From Candidatus Accumulibacter appositus (GTDB lineage: Bacteria; Pseudomonadota; Gammaproteobacteria; Burkholderiales; Rhodocyclaceae), in contig JEMX01000009.1 of NCBI GenBank assembly GCA_000585055.1, positions 225 to 64,224 of the forward strand: 64,000 nt of DNA. Direction: 5' to 3'. A program made the translations under genes and the position numbers. This document shows positions 48,001-58,569 of the stretch, one piece after another. Positions within the stretch are counted from its first letter, which is position 1; every line of letters begins with the position of its first letter. Under the pieces are notes generated by a model, which saw nothing but the letters and a program-made list of their open reading frames with translations, was not told the DNA's origin and did not search any database.

Positions 48001-49244
48001 CGCAGGAGATCGATCGGTGCGCGCCACTCGACCGCGGCGGCTTGCGGGTTCTTTTCGGAAACTGTTTCGCGGCCCAGCCAGGCGGCGAGCAGCACCGCCC
48101 AGAGTGAGTCGAGCGGCCAGCGCACCTCGAGGTCGCGGGTCGGCCTGAACGCCGCCCGTTCGAGCGGCGCCTTGCCGAGGCGAACGTCGATGGCGTGCAC
48201 CCAGCGTCCCCAGCTGGCGTAGGGGCTGGGGGAACGCTTGCCGGACTCCCCGATGCAGAATTTGCGCGCTACTTCGAGATGCCTGGGTGTCGCCTGGGCG
48301 AGCAGTGACAAGGGATAGAACCAGGCGATGCTGTCTGGCAGGAGATGTTTGCTGGCGCCGCCGAGCTCGCTCTTGCACTGCTTGAGCGCCGCTTCGAAGG
48401 CCGCCTGCCCGGCGCTCCACTGGCCATCGATGACCAGCAGCGCGGCACGAATCGCAGCGCTTTGACCCTCGCCAAGTCCGTTCAGCGCGGCTTCCAGCAG
48501 GTCGCTATCACCGCGTTGCATGGCCAGGTCGCCGAGGACCAGTCGCAGCTCTGTGCTTAGGGCTTCGCGATCGCGGGCCAACTCTTCGACTGCCCAATCG
48601 GCGACCGGCAGGTACTCGGGCGAAGCGAAGATGCAGACGCTGGCGATCGCCTGGTAAGCGAGGCGCGCCCGCCAGATGGGTTCAATGCCCTGGAAGCTCG
48701 GTCCGTCAAAGGGCCGGATGAGGGCCTGGTCGAGAATGACAGTCCAGTCCATCGCGCGGGACAGGAGGCCCTTGATGTGCGACAGCTCTTCGCTGGCTGC
48801 GCCCGACAGGAACTTGGCGCGAACGTAGGCAACGGTCGTCGGCACACTGCCGGTTGGCCAGGAGTAGGCCGATCTGGCCGGGTCAAAGCGGTCCAGTTCG
48901 GCGATCAGGCGGGCCAGCGAGTCGCCCTGGCTGGTTGCCAGCAATTGCCTGTAAAGCGCTGTGCGCAAGCTGTCGACGAGACGAAAAGTGGACGCCCGCG
49001 AGGCCTCGTCGATCAGCAGGCCGTTTTCACGGAGCTCTTGGCTGGCAGTCTTGACGTCGCCGACGGTAAAGGCTTTGCCCGAGCCGCAGCGGAGTCCGCT
49101 CAGCGACAGCAGGCGATGCAGGTCGGTGTTGGTGCGAAAAGTCCACAGCAGCGCGCTGGCTAGTGCGACCTTGTGCACGTCCGGCGTCAGCCCGTGGTGG
49201 TCGAGCTTTTCGAGGGCGGCGGCGTTCAAGGCAGGTTTGTTCAT
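45033..49244 (-). CDS. SNF2-family helicase (DEAD/DEAH-like)
   Basis: 1403 residues from the ATG at 49244. The long N-terminal region (about 950 residues) is unassigned in detail; the C-terminal third is a Swi2/Snf2 ATPase. Walker A DDMGLGKTLQALG (about 965), DEAQ box (about 1065), motif III LALTGTPVENRLSDLWS, and in RecA domain 2 FSQFVDFLAMLREQL, SLKAGGFGLNLTAAD and GRAHRIGQ. Such proteins remodel protein-DNA complexes, as RapA does for RNA polymerase. The stop lies in a 36-bp tandem array. Confidence 0.93.
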   Translation of the reverse strand: MNKPALNAAALEKLDHHGLTPDVHKVALASALLWTFRTNTDLHRLLSLSGLRCGSGKAFTVGDVKTASQELRENGLLIDEASRASTFRLVDSLRTALYRQLLATSQGDSLARLIAELDRFDPARSAYSWPTGSVPTTVAYVRAKFLSGAASEELSHIKGLLSRAMDWTVILDQALIRPFDGPSFQGIEPIWRARLAYQAIASVCIFASPEYLPVADWAVEELARDREALSTELRLVLGDLAMQRGDSDLLEAALNGLGEGQSAAIRAALLVIDGQWSAGQAAFEAALKQCKSELGGASKHLLPDSIAWFYPLSLLAQATPRHLEVARKFCIGESGKRSPSPYASWGRWVHAIDVRLGKAPLERAAFRPTRDLEVRWPLDSLWAVLLAAWLGRETVSEKNPQAAAVEWRAPIDLLRQELKRCQMHTLLRILDGSQAVLEGRAPPERFFIADSGQQWQEILLALQSLGGGQAAPGNGEAMRVLWELEIGGRGELLAIHPHEQKRSQRGWGRPRPMSLARIAGNQQLASADAKIARAVRLEHGYRNRYRIDLAAAIAALPGHPYIILPGAPEQFVELSEAAPELEVIRQDGRFVMRVEPPLRAPPAAHSHYAQDADERRETEALRLITLVVDGPQRLRLVRFSSAQQQAAQLVSGRFSVPAEAPNAQAELAKTLHALAAHFHVHADSAQATRQVSCDSRLRAELSPLGDALSLRLVVAPLGPDGPRLPAATGRLRLMAVRGSETVGTERDLNSERQHLDSVLDALPFLDSGERGSCGNEWLIEDPEEALAAVEALPSLPAIAAVDWPKGKSVRVLTLDSRQLGIKISRERDWFRLAGQARLDEGLVLQLETLIAAARGQSRFVPMGDGVYAALTRSLKQKLSDLAAVLEADKNGGKVPTIAAAWLDEILDGTELEAGRDFRQVIDRLRQAQALTPKLPSLLQASLRPYQEDGYQWAVRLATAGVGGCLADDMGLGKTLQALGVLLERAAGGAALVIAPTSVCGNWLAETLRFAPSLNVRVYSEASDNEREELVAKAGPQDLLIVSYTLLQLAQERFAGRTWHTLIADEAQAIKNAAAKRSQAVFALDADFRLALTGTPVENRLSDLWSIMRFANPGLLGSSRRFDERFAGPIERNRDREAQHVLKRLVGPFVLRRSKSEVLQELPARTELILTVTPEAAEAAHYEALRREAAKEIDASLDSAPQAQARFNILAQLTRLRRAACDPRLCSPELGIVGAKVQAFTELAAELVSNGHKALVFSQFVDFLAMLREQLDASGIAYQYLDGATPAAERTRRVAAFQAGEGDLFLISLKAGGFGLNLTAADYVVITDPWWNPATEDQAMGRAHRIGQLRPVTVYRLVTQGSVEERIVELHHDKRALAESILEEGEASALPSTEDLVALIRGAG

Positions 49245-49326
49245 TGGCGGGCGAAGGCGGGAAGGAGAATGCTGGAAAGAGCGTGGCAATGTCGGCCGAC
49301 GGCGTGGAGAATCAGGCTACCGCGGG

Positions 49327-50361
49327 TCAGTGGCTGCGGGTCAGCAGCATCGCGTCGCCGTAGCTGAAGAAGCGGTAGCGTTCGGCAATTGCGTGTCGAT
49401 AGGCGCCACGAATGGCGTCGAGGCCGGCGAACGCCGAAACCAGCATCAGCAGGGTCGACTTCGGTAGGTGAAAATTGGTGATCAAGCGGTCCACCACCCG
49501 GAACTCGTAGCCGGGGGTGATGAAGATGTCGGTCTCGGCGGGACCGGCGTGCAGTTCCCCGTGCTGCGCGGCTGCTTCGAGGGCGCGCAGACTGGTCGTT
49601 CCGACGGCGACGACCTTGCCGCCACGGGCGCGGGTGCGGGCGATGGCGGCGATGGTTGCCGGCGGAATTTCGAAGCGCTCGGCGTGCATGCGGTGTTCGG
49701 CGACGTGATGCACGCGCACCGGCTGAAAAGTGCCGGCGCCGACGTGCAGCGTCAGCCACGCAACTTCGACGCTGCACTGTGCGAGTCGCGCGAGCAGCGC
49801 CTCGTCGAAATGTAGGCCAGCCGTTGGGGCTGCGACAGCGCCGGGCTGGCGCGCGAATACGGTCTGATAGCGGGCTTCGTCGTCGGCGCTGGCGGGGTGC
49901 GCGATATAGGGCGGCAACGGCAAGCGGCCGTGTCGTTCGATCAGCGTCCATAGGTCGCCGTCCTCGGCCAGTCGCAGCGCGAAAAACTCGCCCTGTGCGC
50001 CGCTACGGCCGTCGACGATCAGGGTGATCGCCTCTTCGAGAACAATCCGGCTGCCGGCTTTTGGCGACTTGCTGGCCCGAATCTGCGCCACGGCGTGGCG
50101 AGAATCGACGATGCGCTCGATCAACACCTCGATCTGGCCGCCGCTTTCCTTGCGGCCGCGGAGGCGCGCCCGGATCACCCGCGTATCGTTGAAAACCAGC
50201 AGGTCGCCGGCAGAAAGCAGCGTCGGGAGGGCAGTGAAGCGCCGATCGCTGAGTGTGCCGTCGCTGACCTGCAGCAGGCGGCTGGCGCTGCGTTCGCCAG
50301 TCGGGTGCTGGGCGATCAGCTCGCCCGGCAGGTCGAAGTCAAAGTCATCAAGGGTGAGCAT
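49327..50361 (-). CDS. queA: tRNA preQ1(34) S-adenosylmethionine ribosyltransferase-isomerase
   Basis: 344 residues. Begins [20 protein letters not shown], with [30 protein letters not shown] and [13 protein letters not shown], the standard QueA signatures. It transfers the ribosyl moiety of SAM to preQ1 in tRNA to form epoxyqueuosine. tgt is not seen in the window. Confidence 0.96.
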   Translation of the reverse strand: MLTLDDFDFDLPGELIAQHPTGERSASRLLQVSDGTLSDRRFTALPTLLSAGDLLVFNDTRVIRARLRGRKESGGQIEVLIERIVDSRHAVAQIRASKSPKAGSRIVLEEAITLIVDGRSGAQGEFFALRLAEDGDLWTLIERHGRLPLPPYIAHPASADDEARYQTVFARQPGAVAAPTAGLHFDEALLARLAQCSVEVAWLTLHVGAGTFQPVRVHHVAEHRMHAERFEIPPATIAAIARTRARGGKVVAVGTTSLRALEAAAQHGELHAGPAETDIFITPGYEFRVVDRLITNFHLPKSTLLMLVSAFAGLDAIRGAYRHAIAERYRFFSYGDAMLLTRSH

Positions 50362-50383
50362 GGGCGTCTTGCGGTACTTAGCG

Positions 50384-50456
50384 GTGAGACGGGAAATTCA
50401 GGGAGCATGCTCCCCGCTCGGCGAACGATTCCGGCGTGGAAACCGGCATCCGCACG
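50384..50456. repeat. Repeat B copy 2
   Basis: Close match to the block at 2050-2120 (GAGACGGG, TTCAGGGAGCAT, CGAACGATTCCGGCGTGG, CCGGCATCCGCAC), here standing alone upstream of queA. Confidence 0.65.
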
Positions 50457-50601
50457 GCTAGGAGGCGGCTGGCCACGGAAAAGCCGTTGCACGACTAATG
50501 GCTGCGGAACTCGTTGCTGGCCGGGTCATTTTGCAGCTTGTCGGCGGCCGGAGAATCAGCGATAATCCGCAGCTCTTCTGGCCCACGCACTTCGGGCCGA
50601 A

Positions 50602-50685
50602 GCCGAGATGGCGGAATCGGTAGACGCAGCGGACTCAAAATCCGCCGATGGTGACATCGTGGGGGTTCGATTCCCCCTCTCGGCA
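50602..50685 (+). tRNA. tRNA-Leu (anticodon CAA)
   Basis: A class II tRNA of 84 nt with a long variable arm. Acceptor stem GCCGAGA pairs with TCTCGGC; the anticodon loop is CTCAAAA, giving CAA (reads UUG). The T arm has GGGTTCGATTCCC-like sequence. The 3' CCA is not encoded. No integrase or duplicated tRNA end is seen nearby. Confidence 0.95.
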
Positions 50686-50692
50686 CGAAATG

Positions 50693-50716
50693 AAACCCGC
50701 AGAAATGCGGGTTTGT
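50693..50716 (+). terminator. Intrinsic terminator after tRNA-Leu
   Basis: AAACCCGC, loop AGAAAT, GCGGGTTT, then GTCTTTTG. Short GC stem followed by a T-rich stretch. Confidence 0.75.
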
Positions 50717-50894
50717 CTTTTGTTTCAAGCATTTGCAGGGAAGCCTTTGTTGGTCAATGGGGCGCATGTTACCGCAAATAAGTGCCTTTTCCGGCTTCCT
50801 TTACGCCAAAATTCTGTCTTGAATCAAGCTGCGGGGAGGGGCGCTGTGAGCCCACAGCTCCTGCAACCTCAAGACTCCCAAACGACTGCGCGTA

Positions 50895-51797
50895 ATGGCT
50901 GAACCTGCCGTGCCGCCATCGCCTCTTGGCGCCTGGTGGCTTGCCATTCGACCGAAGACGCTGACGGTCGCCGTCGCGCCGCTGGTCGTTGGCCATGCGC
51001 TCGCCTGGGCGCAGACCGGCTCGCTGCTCTGGCAGCCGGCATTGCTTGCCCTGCTGGCGGCATTGCTGATCCAAATCGGCACCAATCTGCACAACGACGT
51101 CGGTGATTTCGAGCGCGGCAGTGATCGACCCGATCGCGTTGGGCCACCGCGGGTGACGGCCATGGGCTGGTTGTCGCCCGCCGCCGTACGGCGCGCAGCG
51201 TGGCTGGCCTTGGCCCTGGCCTTCAACTTCGGCATTTATCTCGCCTACCACGGCGGTTGGCCGATCGTCGTCATCGGGCTGACCTCCTTGCTCGCTGCCT
51301 GGGCCTATACCAACGGACCATGGCCAATCGCCTATCGGCCGCTCGGCGAACTGTTCGTTGTGCTTTTCTTCGGGTTGGTGGCCGTTGGTGGCAGCTACTA
51401 CCTGCAGACCCTGTCGATCAGCCCGGCCGCTCTTCTCGCCGGGGGGATGCTCGGGCTGTTCGCGGCAGCGGTGATCACGGTCAACAACTACCGCGATCTG
51501 GATACCGATCGGCAGGCCGGCAAGCGCACCCTGGCCGTCGTCGTCGGTCGGCGGGCGACGCAGTGGGTCTATGCGGCGGAAATGCTGCTGCCACTGCTGC
51601 TCTTGCCATGTCTGGCGCTTGTCGCCGGGCGCGGCCCCTGGCTGGCACTGCCGCTACTGGTAGTGCCACCGGCTCTGCAGCTACTGCAACGCTTTCGGCG
51701 TGAGCCTGCGGGTCCTGTGTTCAACCAGTTGCTGGCCAGCACAGCCCGCTTGCAGTTCGTCTACGCGCTTCTCCTGGCCCTGGCGATCGTTGCCTGA
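50895..51797 (+). CDS. menA: 1,4-dihydroxy-2-naphthoate polyprenyltransferase (MenA)
   Basis: 300 residues of the UbiA prenyltransferase family with about eight or nine membrane helices. First Asp-rich motif NLHNDVGDFERGSDRPDRVG and second motif NNYRDLDTDRQAGKRTLAV are MenA-like rather than UbiA-like. It attaches the prenyl tail to DHNA in menaquinone synthesis. No other men genes are in the window. It is convergent with cobA. Confidence 0.88.
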   Translation: MAEPAVPPSPLGAWWLAIRPKTLTVAVAPLVVGHALAWAQTGSLLWQPALLALLAALLIQIGTNLHNDVGDFERGSDRPDRVGPPRVTAMGWLSPAAVRRAAWLALALAFNFGIYLAYHGGWPIVVIGLTSLLAAWAYTNGPWPIAYRPLGELFVVLFFGLVAVGGSYYLQTLSISPAALLAGGMLGLFAAAVITVNNYRDLDTDRQAGKRTLAVVVGRRATQWVYAAEMLLPLLLLPCLALVAGRGPWLALPLLVVPPALQLLQRFRREPAGPVFNQLLASTARLQFVYALLLALAIVA

Positions 51798-51848
51798 GGC
51801 TGCGCCGCGGGCGGGCCCGGGACGGCAGTGGGGCTGCGCGGGGCGGCT

Positions 51849-52631
51849 TCAGGTGCCGCTGCCTGACGGCGGCTGGAACCAGGCCAGCTTCTCCTGCAGG
51901 CGAACCACGGTGCCAACGATGATCAGCGCGGGTGAGCCGATTCCGGCCGCTTCGACACGTTCCGGCAGGCTTGCCAGGTCGGCGGTCAACACCCGCTGCC
52001 GGCGAGTCGTGCCGTGCTGTACCACCGCGGCCGGATGGCTGGCCGGCAGGCCGTGGGCGATCATCTGGCGGCATATTTCGGCGAGCCCGCCAACCCCCAT
52101 GTAGAAGACGACGGTCAGCTTCGGGCGTGCCAAGGCCGGCCAGTCGAGATTGATCGTGCCGTCCTTGAGGTGGCCCGTCGCGAAGGCCACCGCCTGGGCA
52201 TGATCGCGATGTGTCAGCGGGATACCGCTGTACGCCGCGCAGCCTGCGGCGGCGGTTACTCCCGGAACGACCTCGAAAGGAATGCCGGACTCGACGAGCG
52301 TTTCGATTTCTTCACCACCGCGCCCGAAAACGAAGGGGTCGCCGCCCTTGAGGCGGACGACCATTCTGCCGGCCCGTGCCAGGCGCACCAGCAGTTGATT
52401 GAGTTGCTCCTGCGGTACGGTGTGATTGGAGCTTTTCTTGCCGACGTAGATTTTCTCGGCGTCCGCACGTGCCAGTTCGAGCACGCCGTCGGCAATCAGA
52501 TGATCGTAGACGATGGCGTCCGCTTCGCCGATCAGCCGTGCGGCGCGCAGGGTGAGCAGATCGAGGTCTCCGGGCCCGCTGCCGACGATGTAGACGGTTC
52601 CGACTGGCGGGGAGGAGTGCGTTGGCATCAT
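51849..52631 (-). CDS. cobA: Uroporphyrinogen-III C-methyltransferase
   Basis: 260 residues from the first of two adjacent ATGs. [37 protein letters not shown] and the [22 protein letters not shown] segments (quoted here only in part as motifs) define SUMT enzymes. It makes precorrin-2 for siroheme, cobalamin and heme d1. Position divergent from nirS fits supply of heme d1, the cofactor of the cd1 nitrite reductase. Confidence 0.94.
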   Translation of the reverse strand: MMPTHSSPPVGTVYIVGSGPGDLDLLTLRAARLIGEADAIVYDHLIADGVLELARADAEKIYVGKKSSNHTVPQEQLNQLLVRLARAGRMVVRLKGGDPFVFGRGGEEIETLVESGIPFEVVPGVTAAAGCAAYSGIPLTHRDHAQAVAFATGHLKDGTINLDWPALARPKLTVVFYMGVGGLAEICRQMIAHGLPASHPAAVVQHGTTRRQRVLTADLASLPERVEAAGIGSPALIIVGTVVRLQEKLAWFQPPSGSGT

Positions 52632-52730
52632 TCCTTGTCTTCCGGTTTTTGGCTGAGGTGCAAGCATAAGCGCCCGTCGCCTTGCTTTTCAACTCGGACG
52701 GGACGATATGCTTTCTCCAACCGATGATAT

Positions 52731-52744
52731 TTGATGGAGGTCAA
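52731..52744 (+). promoter_or_regulatory. FNR-family box upstream of nirS
   Basis: TTGATGGAGGTCAA differs from TTGAT-N4-ATCAA at one base. It lies 97 bp before the nirS ATG and may be read by FNR or by a DNR/NNR-type regulator. Confidence 0.7.
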
Positions 52745-52786
52745 GGAACAGACCTATGCAGGCATGTCATCCTGCCCCCAGTCTGA

Positions 52787-54511
<1,725 letters not shown>

Positions 54512-54535
54512 TCACTACCGATTTGCCTGATCTGA

Positions 54536-54568
54536 ACCGGGGGGCCGCGGCCCCCCGGTTTTTTTTTG
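54536..54568 (+). terminator. Strong intrinsic terminator after nirS
   Basis: ACCGGGGGGCCGCGGCCCCCCGGT: a nearly perfect GC stem followed by a run of T residues. Confidence 0.92.
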
Positions 54569-54620
54569 GCTCGATTGCCGGCATAATTCCCGGCACCTCA
54601 ACTGCCACAAGGAGTCAAGG

Positions 54621-54953
54621 ATGAAAGTGCCAGTTCTATTGCTAGCGACTGCCATGTGTTCGCCGCTGGCGGTCGCTGCACCGCCGCCGGTCGACCCGGC
54701 GATGCTCGAGCTCGCCGACCAGAGCCGTTGTCTGGGATGTCACGACGTCGAGGTGACGGTACGCGGCCCCGCGTGGCGCGATGTCGCCAAACGCTATCGC
54801 GGCAAACCCGAAGTCGAGGAAGTGCTGGTGGAAAAGGTCTACACAGGCGGCGGCGGCGTCTGGGGTAAGGACTACATGTCGTCCAACAAGCGCGCCGGCA
54901 AGGAGAATATCCGCATCCTGGTGAAGTGGATTCTCACCCTGCCGGATTCCTGA
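54621..54953 (+). CDS. Small periplasmic c-type cytochrome (c551-like)
   Basis: 110 residues. Signal peptide (about 1-20) and one heme site CLGCH (about 38-42). YTGGGGVWG and the following DYMSSN, probably with the axial Met, match the cytochrome c551/c552 class that donates electrons to NirS. It lies 110 bp after nirS, beyond the terminator, with its own ribosome site (AAGGAG). Confidence 0.88.
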   Translation: MKVPVLLLATAMCSPLAVAAPPPVDPAMLELADQSRCLGCHDVEVTVRGPAWRDVAKRYRGKPEVEEVLVEKVYTGGGGVWGKDYMSSNKRAGKENIRILVKWILTLPDS

Positions 54954-54968
54954 TTTGCGGCGTCTGGC

Positions 54969-55796
54969 CTACAAGGGCGTGTCGTTGGCGCGTGCCCTGA
55001 GCAGATCAATGATCATTGCCGATACTTGCTCGATCGAGCGGTGGGTGACGTCAATCACCGGCCAGTTGCGCGCCACGAACAGGCGACGCGCGTCCTGCAC
55101 CTCCTTGCGCAGCGAGCTGAAGTCGTTGTACTGACTGTCTTCGTTGTCCCATGCCCGCAAGCGCGCGGAGCGGATGCGCGCGAGCCGCGTCGGGTCTACC
55201 GTCAGCCCGACGATCAGCGGGCCCTTCGCTTTCAACAGCCCCATTGGCGGCTGCGAAAACGGCACCAGAGGAACGTTGGCGGCCTTGATGCCGCGTGAGG
55301 CCAGGTACATGCAGGTTGGCGTCTTGGTTGCCCGCGAGACGCCGACGACGATCACGTCGGCGCCGTCGAGATCTTCGCTGGCAATGCCGTCGTCGTGGGC
55401 CAGGGTGTATTTCATGGCCTCGATGCGGCGGTAGTAGTCTTCGTCGAAGGCGTCGCCAGAACTGTTGTGGAACTGTACGGCAGCGCTGGAGTACTCGGCG
55501 AGGTTGGCGATCAGCGGTTCGAGGGCAAACTGGCAGGGGACGAGCAGACGGCCGCAGCCTTCTTCGAGTGCCTGACGGACGTCGGTGTGGCTGATGCTGT
55601 GCAGGACATAGCCCGGCGATTGCGCGACCTCGCCAAGAATCTCGGGCACCTGCCCCAGGTGACGGACCATCTTCCACAGCCGGCGCTGGATTTCCAGCCC
55701 TTCGAGCTGCGCGACCGCATTACGCGCCAGCAACTCGACCAGTTCGCCCGAGGCGTGCGAGACGAGGTGCAATACGAGGGTTTTGCTCACGGCCAT
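54969..55796 (-). CDS. ppsR: Phosphoenolpyruvate synthase regulatory protein
   Basis: 275 residues, DUF299/PSRP family. GVSRATKTPTCMYLA (about 152-166) is the phosphate-binding loop. It is a bifunctional kinase and pyrophosphorylase that inactivates and reactivates PEP synthase by ADP-dependent threonine phosphorylation. ppsA is not in the window. It is convergent with the c551-like gene. Confidence 0.92.
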   Translation of the reverse strand: MAVSKTLVLHLVSHASGELVELLARNAVAQLEGLEIQRRLWKMVRHLGQVPEILGEVAQSPGYVLHSISHTDVRQALEEGCGRLLVPCQFALEPLIANLAEYSSAAVQFHNSSGDAFDEDYYRRIEAMKYTLAHDDGIASEDLDGADVIVVGVSRATKTPTCMYLASRGIKAANVPLVPFSQPPMGLLKAKGPLIVGLTVDPTRLARIRSARLRAWDNEDSQYNDFSSLRKEVQDARRLFVARNWPVIDVTHRSIEQVSAMIIDLLRARANDTPL

Positions 55797-55806
55797 CCTT
55801 TACCAG

Positions 55807-56559
55807 TCAGCGGTGGTGACCGCCGTCGAGGCGCAGCACGGTGCCGTTGATCATTACGTTCTTGAGTACGTGCAGGACCAGCATCGCGAACTCGGCAGGG
55901 TCGCCGAAGCGATGCGGAAATGGGATCTGGTGCGCCAGCCGCGAATCGAGGTTCTTTTCCATGGCGAACAGCGTCGGCGTGCCGAACAGCCCGGGCGCGA
56001 CGCCGACGACGCGAATACCCAGCGGACCGAGTTCGCGTGCCGCCGGCAGGATCATGCTCACGACGCCGCCCTTGGACGCCGAATAAGCCGCTTCGCCGCT
56101 CTGCCCGTCGTAGGCGGCGACCGATGCGGTCGACAGGATGACGCCGCGTTCGCCGTTGGAGCGCGGCTGCAGGCGCGCCATATCGGCGGCGGCGAGGCGC
56201 ATCATGTTGAAGGTCGAGATCAGGTTGACTTCGACGAGCTGACGGAAGTCCTCCAGCGGCATCGGGCCATTGACACCCACCGTCGGTTCCGAGTGCCCGC
56301 GGCCGACGCAGTGCACCAGCACGCGCGCCGCGCCGTGCGCATCGCGCGCCGTCGCCAGGGCATTCTCCGCCGCCTGCGAATTGGCGACATCGCAGGGAAT
56401 GGCCAGGCCACCGATCTCGTCGGCAACCTTCTGCACGCCGACGGCGTCGATGTCGATTACCGCCACCTTGGCTCCCGCCTCGGCGAGATAACGCGCCGTT
56501 TCCGCGCCCAAGCCCGATGCTGCGCCGGTGACCACTGCCGGACACGCCCAAAGATCCAT
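55807..56559 (-). CDS. Short-chain dehydrogenase/reductase
   Basis: 250 residues, classical SDR: cofactor motif VVTGAASGLGAETARYL (TGxxxGxG), catalytic Ser in STASVAAY and YSASKGG (Tyr-x-x-x-Lys). C-terminal features (APGLFGTP, GTVLRLDGGHH) resemble type II 3-hydroxyacyl-CoA dehydrogenases. Likely role in fatty or branched-chain acyl-CoA oxidation; substrate not certain. It ends 11 bp before ppsR's start on the same strand. Confidence 0.85.
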   Translation of the reverse strand: MDLWACPAVVTGAASGLGAETARYLAEAGAKVAVIDIDAVGVQKVADEIGGLAIPCDVANSQAAENALATARDAHGAARVLVHCVGRGHSEPTVGVNGPMPLEDFRQLVEVNLISTFNMMRLAAADMARLQPRSNGERGVILSTASVAAYDGQSGEAAYSASKGGVVSMILPAARELGPLGIRVVGVAPGLFGTPTLFAMEKNLDSRLAHQIPFPHRFGDPAEFAMLVLHVLKNVMINGTVLRLDGGHHR

Positions 56560-56809
56560 TTTCTGCCTCCTCGTTCCACCGGCATCCGCTGCCGAAGCAA
56601 GCGCGCATTATGGGCCGTGCCCGCGCCGGGTGCAAACTGCCGGGCGGGCCGCAAATCGGCAGCTTTGCTGCTGCTCGGAGGCGCTTCTTCGGATAGAATC
56701 GCCCTCTTGGCGGCCACTTCGCTGCCGACCCCCCGGAAGGCGCCGAATCGCCGCGCCACCGACCCGAACCTGACTCGAACTTAACGCCAACCTAAGCGAT
56801 TCCCGCATC

Positions 56810-57151
56810 ATGCCCGCGCTTCCTGCCCTCGCCCTTCTCCTTCTCGTCGCTGCTCCTCTGGCCATCGCCGAGCCCGTCCCCCCGGTCGCGGCCCCGTCGC
56901 CCGAGCGCCAGAGGGCGCTGGTTCACCTCGTCCGCCAGGACTGCGGCTCCTGCCACGGCATGACCCTGCAGGGCGGCCTCGGGCCGGCCCTGACGCCCGC
57001 GGCGCTGCGCGAAAGGCCGGCTGATTCCCTGGTCGCCACCATCTACGGCGGCCGCCCGGGAACCCCGATGCCGCCCTGGCACCGCTTCCTCAGCGAGGCC
57101 GAGGCCACCTGGATCGTGCAGCAGTTGCTGCTTGGCTTTCCGGAAGAGTAG
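56810..57151 (+). CDS. nirC: Cytochrome c55X-like protein (NirC type)
   Basis: 113 residues. N-terminal signal peptide (about 1-20), heme motif CGSCHG, then GGLGPAL and GRPGTPMPPW with the axial Met. This pattern matches NirC (cytochrome c55X) of denitrification clusters. NirC can reduce NirS and help heme d1 maturation. It is separated from nirS by ppsR and the SDR gene on the other strand. Confidence 0.82.
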   Translation: MPALPALALLLLVAAPLAIAEPVPPVAAPSPERQRALVHLVRQDCGSCHGMTLQGGLGPALTPAALRERPADSLVATIYGGRPGTPMPPWHRFLSEAEATWIVQQLLLGFPEE

Positions 57152-57319
57152 CTGCGCCGCAGGTGCCTCCTCGATATTCAACGGCATGGAACCAGAAGCA
57201 AGCGGGAAACGGAGGCTCCATTTCAGCGCTTCACAGCTGTCGGTTTTTTTTACACGCCGCTTGTCGTCAGAGCCCGCGAAACCACGAAGAACTCCACTAA
57301 AGCATACGCATATAACTTC

Positions 57320-57337
57320 TGGTACGAAAAATGCTTG
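57320..57337 (+). promoter_or_regulatory. Candidate sigma-54 promoter of the PEP-CTERM gene
   Basis: TGGTACGAAAAATGCTTG has GG (57321-57322) and GC (57333-57334) with the exact 10-base spacing of -24/-12 elements. It lies 69 bp upstream of the ATG. Published work on Zoogloea-type floc formers links PEP-CTERM genes to RpoN and PrsK/PrsR. Confidence 0.6.
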
Positions 57338-57405
57338 CACCGTCCAGCAGGAGGCTCGCTAGTTTGCGACTATCCAATCCTACGAACATTCTGGAGGAAC
57401 AAGTC

Positions 57406-58455
57406 ATGAAGCATCGTTTTCTACATCTGGCAGTGGCGGCGGCCGTTTGCGCCCTGGGTAGCTCCGCGCATGCAGCCCTGGTGCCCGCGGGCATCTTCAA
57501 TGGTAACGTTGGCTTGAGTGTCGATGGCATCGGCAGCAACAGCACGCCGGTTGGCTCGGTGCAAGCCGACATTCCGGTCGGCGCTACGGTTCTGCAGGCC
57601 TACCTCTACAGCGCCGGGACACCCTTCCCGTGGTACTCCGACAGTCCAACGACGCTCGCCGCGTACAATGGCGCCGGCATCACTCTCGACGGTAATGCCA
57701 TCACCAACTTTGACACGCTCGTCGGTGCCACCAGCACCTTGCGGCCTGATATTGGCCAGTGGTTCACCGGGCGCGCCGATGTGACTTCGCTGGTGCAGTC
57801 GTTGGTCACCGGCGCTGTCAGCAACAACTTCTCGTGGCAAGTGGGTGAGGGCTCGCTGAACAATCGTATCGACGGCGAAGTGCTGGCCATCGTCTATTCG
57901 CACCCTTCGCTACCGGTGGGCAGCGTCGCCTTGCTGAACGGCGGACAGGACACCGCCGGAGAAACCACCACGGTCAACCTGGGAGCGCCGCTCTCCGATC
58001 CGACGGCTCCGGGATTTGCGGCGGAGTTGGGGTTTGCCATCTCGTTCAGTTGCTGCAACCAGGCGTCCACCGTGTCGGTAAACGGTAGCCCGGTGACGAG
58101 CAATGCCGGCAATAATGACGATGGGTTGGCTGTTGCGGATGGCTCATTGATCACCGTCGGTGGCCTTGGTGACCCGGCAGCGAACTCGCAGAGCTACGCC
58201 AACGATCGCGAAAAATACAACTTGGCACCGTTCTTCAACACTGGCGATACGTCGTTCTCGATCTTCACGAGAAATGCCACCGGCGACGACAACATTTTCT
58301 TCGCCAGCCTGTATCTCACCGGAAACATTCGCGACGTGAACCCGCCGGACCCGAACCCGATGCCGGAACCGGCTACCTACGCCTTGATGCTTGCTGCGCT
58401 TGGCATGCTGGGGTTCCGGGGACAGCGCAGGAAGGAGCACGACGCAGCGGTTTGA
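57406..58455 (+). CDS. PEP-CTERM sorting-domain protein
   Basis: 349 residues. Signal peptide (about 1-23), then a beta-rich exported domain of unknown fold with few cysteines. The C-terminus has the exosortase signal: MPEPATYALMLAALGMLGF followed by the basic tail RGQRRK. Such proteins are processed by exosortase and archaeosortase-like enzymes and usually end up in exopolysaccharide or biofilm matrix, relevant to floc growth. Ribosome site GGAGGAA. A candidate sigma-54 promoter precedes it. Confidence 0.9.
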   Translation: MKHRFLHLAVAAAVCALGSSAHAALVPAGIFNGNVGLSVDGIGSNSTPVGSVQADIPVGATVLQAYLYSAGTPFPWYSDSPTTLAAYNGAGITLDGNAITNFDTLVGATSTLRPDIGQWFTGRADVTSLVQSLVTGAVSNNFSWQVGEGSLNNRIDGEVLAIVYSHPSLPVGSVALLNGGQDTAGETTTVNLGAPLSDPTAPGFAAELGFAISFSCCNQASTVSVNGSPVTSNAGNNDDGLAVADGSLITVGGLGDPAANSQSYANDREKYNLAPFFNTGDTSFSIFTRNATGDDNIFFASLYLTGNIRDVNPPDPNPMPEPATYALMLAALGMLGFRGQRRKEHDAAV

Positions 58456-58480
58456 TTCGCTTGCTACAGGCTTCGAACGA

Positions 58481-58507
58481 GACCCCGCTTCGGCGGGGTT
58501 TTCTTTT
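58481..58507 (+). terminator. Intrinsic terminator after the PEP-CTERM gene
   Basis: ACCCCGC, loop TTCG, GCGGGGT, then TTTCTTTT. Confidence 0.88.
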
Positions 58508-58569
58508 GGTGCCCCCGGCAGGGCGGGCTCCTGCCGCGCAGTTGCGATCTCTCCCAAGGAATGGCCCGC

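Noticed and set aside
50602-50685. tRNA-Leu as an integration site for a mobile element
   Set aside because: No integrase gene or repeated tRNA 3' end was seen around it, and both flanks are housekeeping genes.
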